Assembly (NCBI RefSeq): GCF_024436375.1 | Contig: NZ_JAFMZM010000004.1 | Coordinates: 310,001 to 374,000 of the forward strand | Direction of reading: 5' to 3' | From: Nocardioides astragali | Lineage (GTDB): Bacteria > Actinomycetota > Actinomycetes > Propionibacteriales > Nocardioidaceae | Length of the DNA: 64,000 bases | Shown here: in pieces, positions 62,458 through 64,000 of the stretch | Position numbering within the stretch: the stretch's first letter is position 1 | How the letters are laid out: each line of letters starts with the position of its first letter | The notes under the pieces: model-generated | Told to the model about the DNA's origin: nothing | Database searches by the model: none | Seen by the model: only the letters and a program-made list of their open reading frames with translations | Position numbers and translations under genes: made by a program

Positions 62458-64000
62458 TCAGCGCACCGGTCGGTGCACCGGCGAGGGCAGTCTCTTCTCG
62501 TCGAACGGCACGAGGGAGAGCCTCGACTGGCTGGCCGCGTCGTAGAGGGCCAGGTGGCGGGCCGCCCCACCCAGCGGGCAGATCCACTCGCCGTCGACGT
62601 CGACGAGCCGGACGCCGGGCGACTCCAGCCACCGCAGGATCCGCTCGGACTCCTCCGCCGTGGCCGCCGGCACCGGTCCCGGCGCTCCGCTGACGGTCTC
62701 GGCGCTCGCGGTGAGCTCGCGGACGTACTGGTGGGCGTCGGCGCCTGATGGGATGACCCCGGCGGCGGCGAGACGGCCGTGTCGGACGACGTGGACCGAC
62801 CATCGGCCGGTGTCCTCGCGTCGCGCGGCCACGATCTCCGGGCACCGGGTGAGGGCAGAGAGTCGCTGGGTGCGCGCGGCCGCGCGGACGAAGGTGGCGA
62901 GCCGGTCGCGGTGGACGCCTGCCTCCTCGAAGCGCTCCCGGTCCGCCAGAGCGGTCATCCGCTCGTTGATCGTCTCGACGACCTCGTCGGGACTCCGCAG
63001 CAGCGTGTCACGCAGCCGGCGTACGACGGCACCGTAGGTTGTCTCGTCGGTCGACCCGTCGCAGGGGGAGAGGCAGCGGCCCATCTCGGCCAGCACGCAG
63101 GCCGTGCCCGACGGGACCCGCGGCAACCGTCCGCCGCACTGGCGCACGGGGAAGGTCTCGTGGAGCGCGGCGAGGCACTTCTCCGCGGTCTTCTTGGACG
63201 AGAAGGGGCCGAGGTAGTCGGCGTCGTCGTCGAGCACCATGCGGACCAGGGACAGGCGGGGCCAGGCCTCGCGGGTGAGCTTGACGAAGTGGACCTTCTC
63301 GGGGAAGCGCGAGCGGCGGTTGTAGCGCGGCTTGTGCTCGGCGATCAGGCGCAGCTCACGGACCTCGGCCTCCAAGGGCGTCGCGCACTCGATCCCGGTG
63401 ACCGAGGTGGCCAGACCGACCATCTCGCCCATCCGGGTCCGGGTCTCGGAGGAGGTGAAGTAGGTGCGGACGCGGGTGCGGAGGTCGCGGGACGTGCCGA
63501 TGTAGAGGACGCGCGATCGGTCGTCGCGGAAGAGGTAGACGCCAGGAGCGTGGGGGAGGCCCTCGGCCAGGTGGCGCTTGCGGCGCTGGGCGGTGCTGAC
63601 CCTGGCGGAGAAGGTCTGGAGCTCCTCCAGGGTGTGCACGCCGAGTCCGCCGAGTCGCTCCATCAGGCCGTGGAGGACGTCGACCGTGGCCCGGGCATCG
63701 GAGAGTGCGCGGTGGTTGGGGGTGGTCGAGGAGTTGAAGACCTTGGCCAACGAGGACAGCTTGCAGTTGGGTGCGTCGTCGCGGGTGATCACGCGCCGTG
63801 CGAGCTTGGCCGTGTCGAGCACCTCGAACCTGGGCCACGGACGGCCCTGCTCCCGGGCGAAGTGCTGGAGGAAGCCGACGTCGAACGGGGCGTTGTGGGC
63901 CACCAGGACGCACCCGGCGGCGAACTCGAGGAACGCCGGCAGTGCCGACTCGATCGGCGGCGCATCGTGGACCATCGAGTTGCTGATGCCGGTCAGCACG
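62458..64000 (-). CDS. DEDDh exonuclease / GIY-YIG (UvrC-like) fusion protein (5' end missing)
   Basis: The visible 513 C-terminal residues run to the window edge. They begin inside a DnaQ-type 3'-5' exonuclease domain (about visible 1-125: VAHNAPFDVGFLQHF and HRALSDARATVDVLHGL with the late His-Asp pair), followed by a GIY-YIG nuclease domain (GVYLFRDDRSRVLYIGTSRDLRTR) and a UvrC-like region including a UvrB/UvrC motif stretch (ETINERMTALADRERFEEAGVHRD). The first exonuclease motif (DxE) would lie beyond base 64000. The same fusion lies next to trpD in M. tuberculosis (Rv2191, recalled). Function is probably repair of DNA ends or adducts. It is the first gene of a pair with the GT-C-like protein. 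Confidence 0.9.
   Translation of the reverse strand, partial: VLTGISNSMVHDAPPIESALPAFLEFAAGCVLVAHNAPFDVGFLQHFAREQGRPWPRFEVLDTAKLARRVITRDDAPNCKLSSLAKVFNSSTTPNHRALSDARATVDVLHGLMERLGGLGVHTLEELQTFSARVSTAQRRKRHLAEGLPHAPGVYLFRDDRSRVLYIGTSRDLRTRVRTYFTSSETRTRMGEMVGLATSVTGIECATPLEAEVRELRLIAEHKPRYNRRSRFPEKVHFVKLTREAWPRLSLVRMVLDDDADYLGPFSSKKTAEKCLAALHETFPVRQCGGRLPRVPSGTACVLAEMGRCLSPCDGSTDETTYGAVVRRLRDTLLRSPDEVVETINERMTALADRERFEEAGVHRDRLATFVRAAARTQRLSALTRCPEIVAARREDTGRWSVHVVRHGRLAAAGVIPSGADAHQYVRELTASAETVSGAPGPVPAATAEESERILRWLESPGVRLVDVDGEWICPLGGAARHLALYDAASQSRLSLVPFDEKRLPSPVHRPVR

Overview
This is a continuous stretch of a high-GC actinobacterial chromosome, most like Nocardioides or a related genus of Propionibacteriales. 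The evidence is the codon usage, frequent GTG starts, many stop/start overlaps, an actinobacterial qcrCAB/ctaCDF/ctaE respiratory set, PspA with PspAA and PspAB partners, and gene order I recall from Mycobacterium tuberculosis (infB-rbfA-truB, ribF-rpsO-pnp-M16 peptidase-dapB, then glycerate kinase-erpA-adoK-ctaC, qcr, trpD, exonuclease/UvrC-like). I see no tRNA, rRNA, CRISPR array, phage or transposase gene.

Layout. 1-1277: end of a TctA-type carboxylate transporter and a UspA protein. 1368-9243: translation and flavin genes (ylxR, infB, rbfA, truB, ribF) with a secreted cupredoxin-like protein and a membrane protein. 9254-21517: an accessory block lying between ribF and rpsO. It holds a fructose PTS operon (fruR-fruK-fruA-ptsH), the divergent enzyme I gene ptsI, a long MDR dehydrogenase, a mannitol-type EIICBA and a lone molybdopterin oxidoreductase. 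21670-27750: rpsO, pnp, M16 peptidase and dapB with two small genes. 27772-30325: minus-strand azlCD, an acetyltransferase and DUF3043. 30534-34303: an envelope-stress cluster pspA-pspAA-htpX-pspAB running into a GAF histidine kinase. 33445-38886: a winged-helix protein whose frame has no proper end, nadA, a glgC-like gene and a tandem acetyltransferase. 38883-54165: glycerate kinase, erpA, adoK, a desulfurase/TusA pair, ctaCDF, an L,D-transpeptidase, rtcB, then qcrBAC and ctaE on the minus strand. 54232-64000: a CtaG-like protein, an atypical receiver, trpD, a membrane-anchored acetyltransferase, a large secreted fibronectin-like protein, an Lrp-type single-domain protein, a GT-C-like membrane protein and a truncated exonuclease/GIY-YIG gene.

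How the genes work together. The PTS genes form a complete phosphoryl chain (PEP to EI to HPr to FruA or MtlA), with FruK finishing fructose use and the MDR enzyme standing where MtlD would normally be. ctaC/D/F/E with qcrC/A/B encode the bc1-aa3 supercomplex, with a likely copper assembly protein beside them. The psp genes and the histidine kinase look like one translationally coupled envelope-stress unit.

A recurrent regulatory feature is a TANNNT box ending 6-8 bases before the start codon in twelve genes, the signature of leaderless transcripts. No frankly new defence or biosynthetic system stands out. The best leads are the MDR enzyme in the PTS block, the psp-kinase unit, the broken 3' end of the winged-helix gene, and a set of short operators and hairpins.
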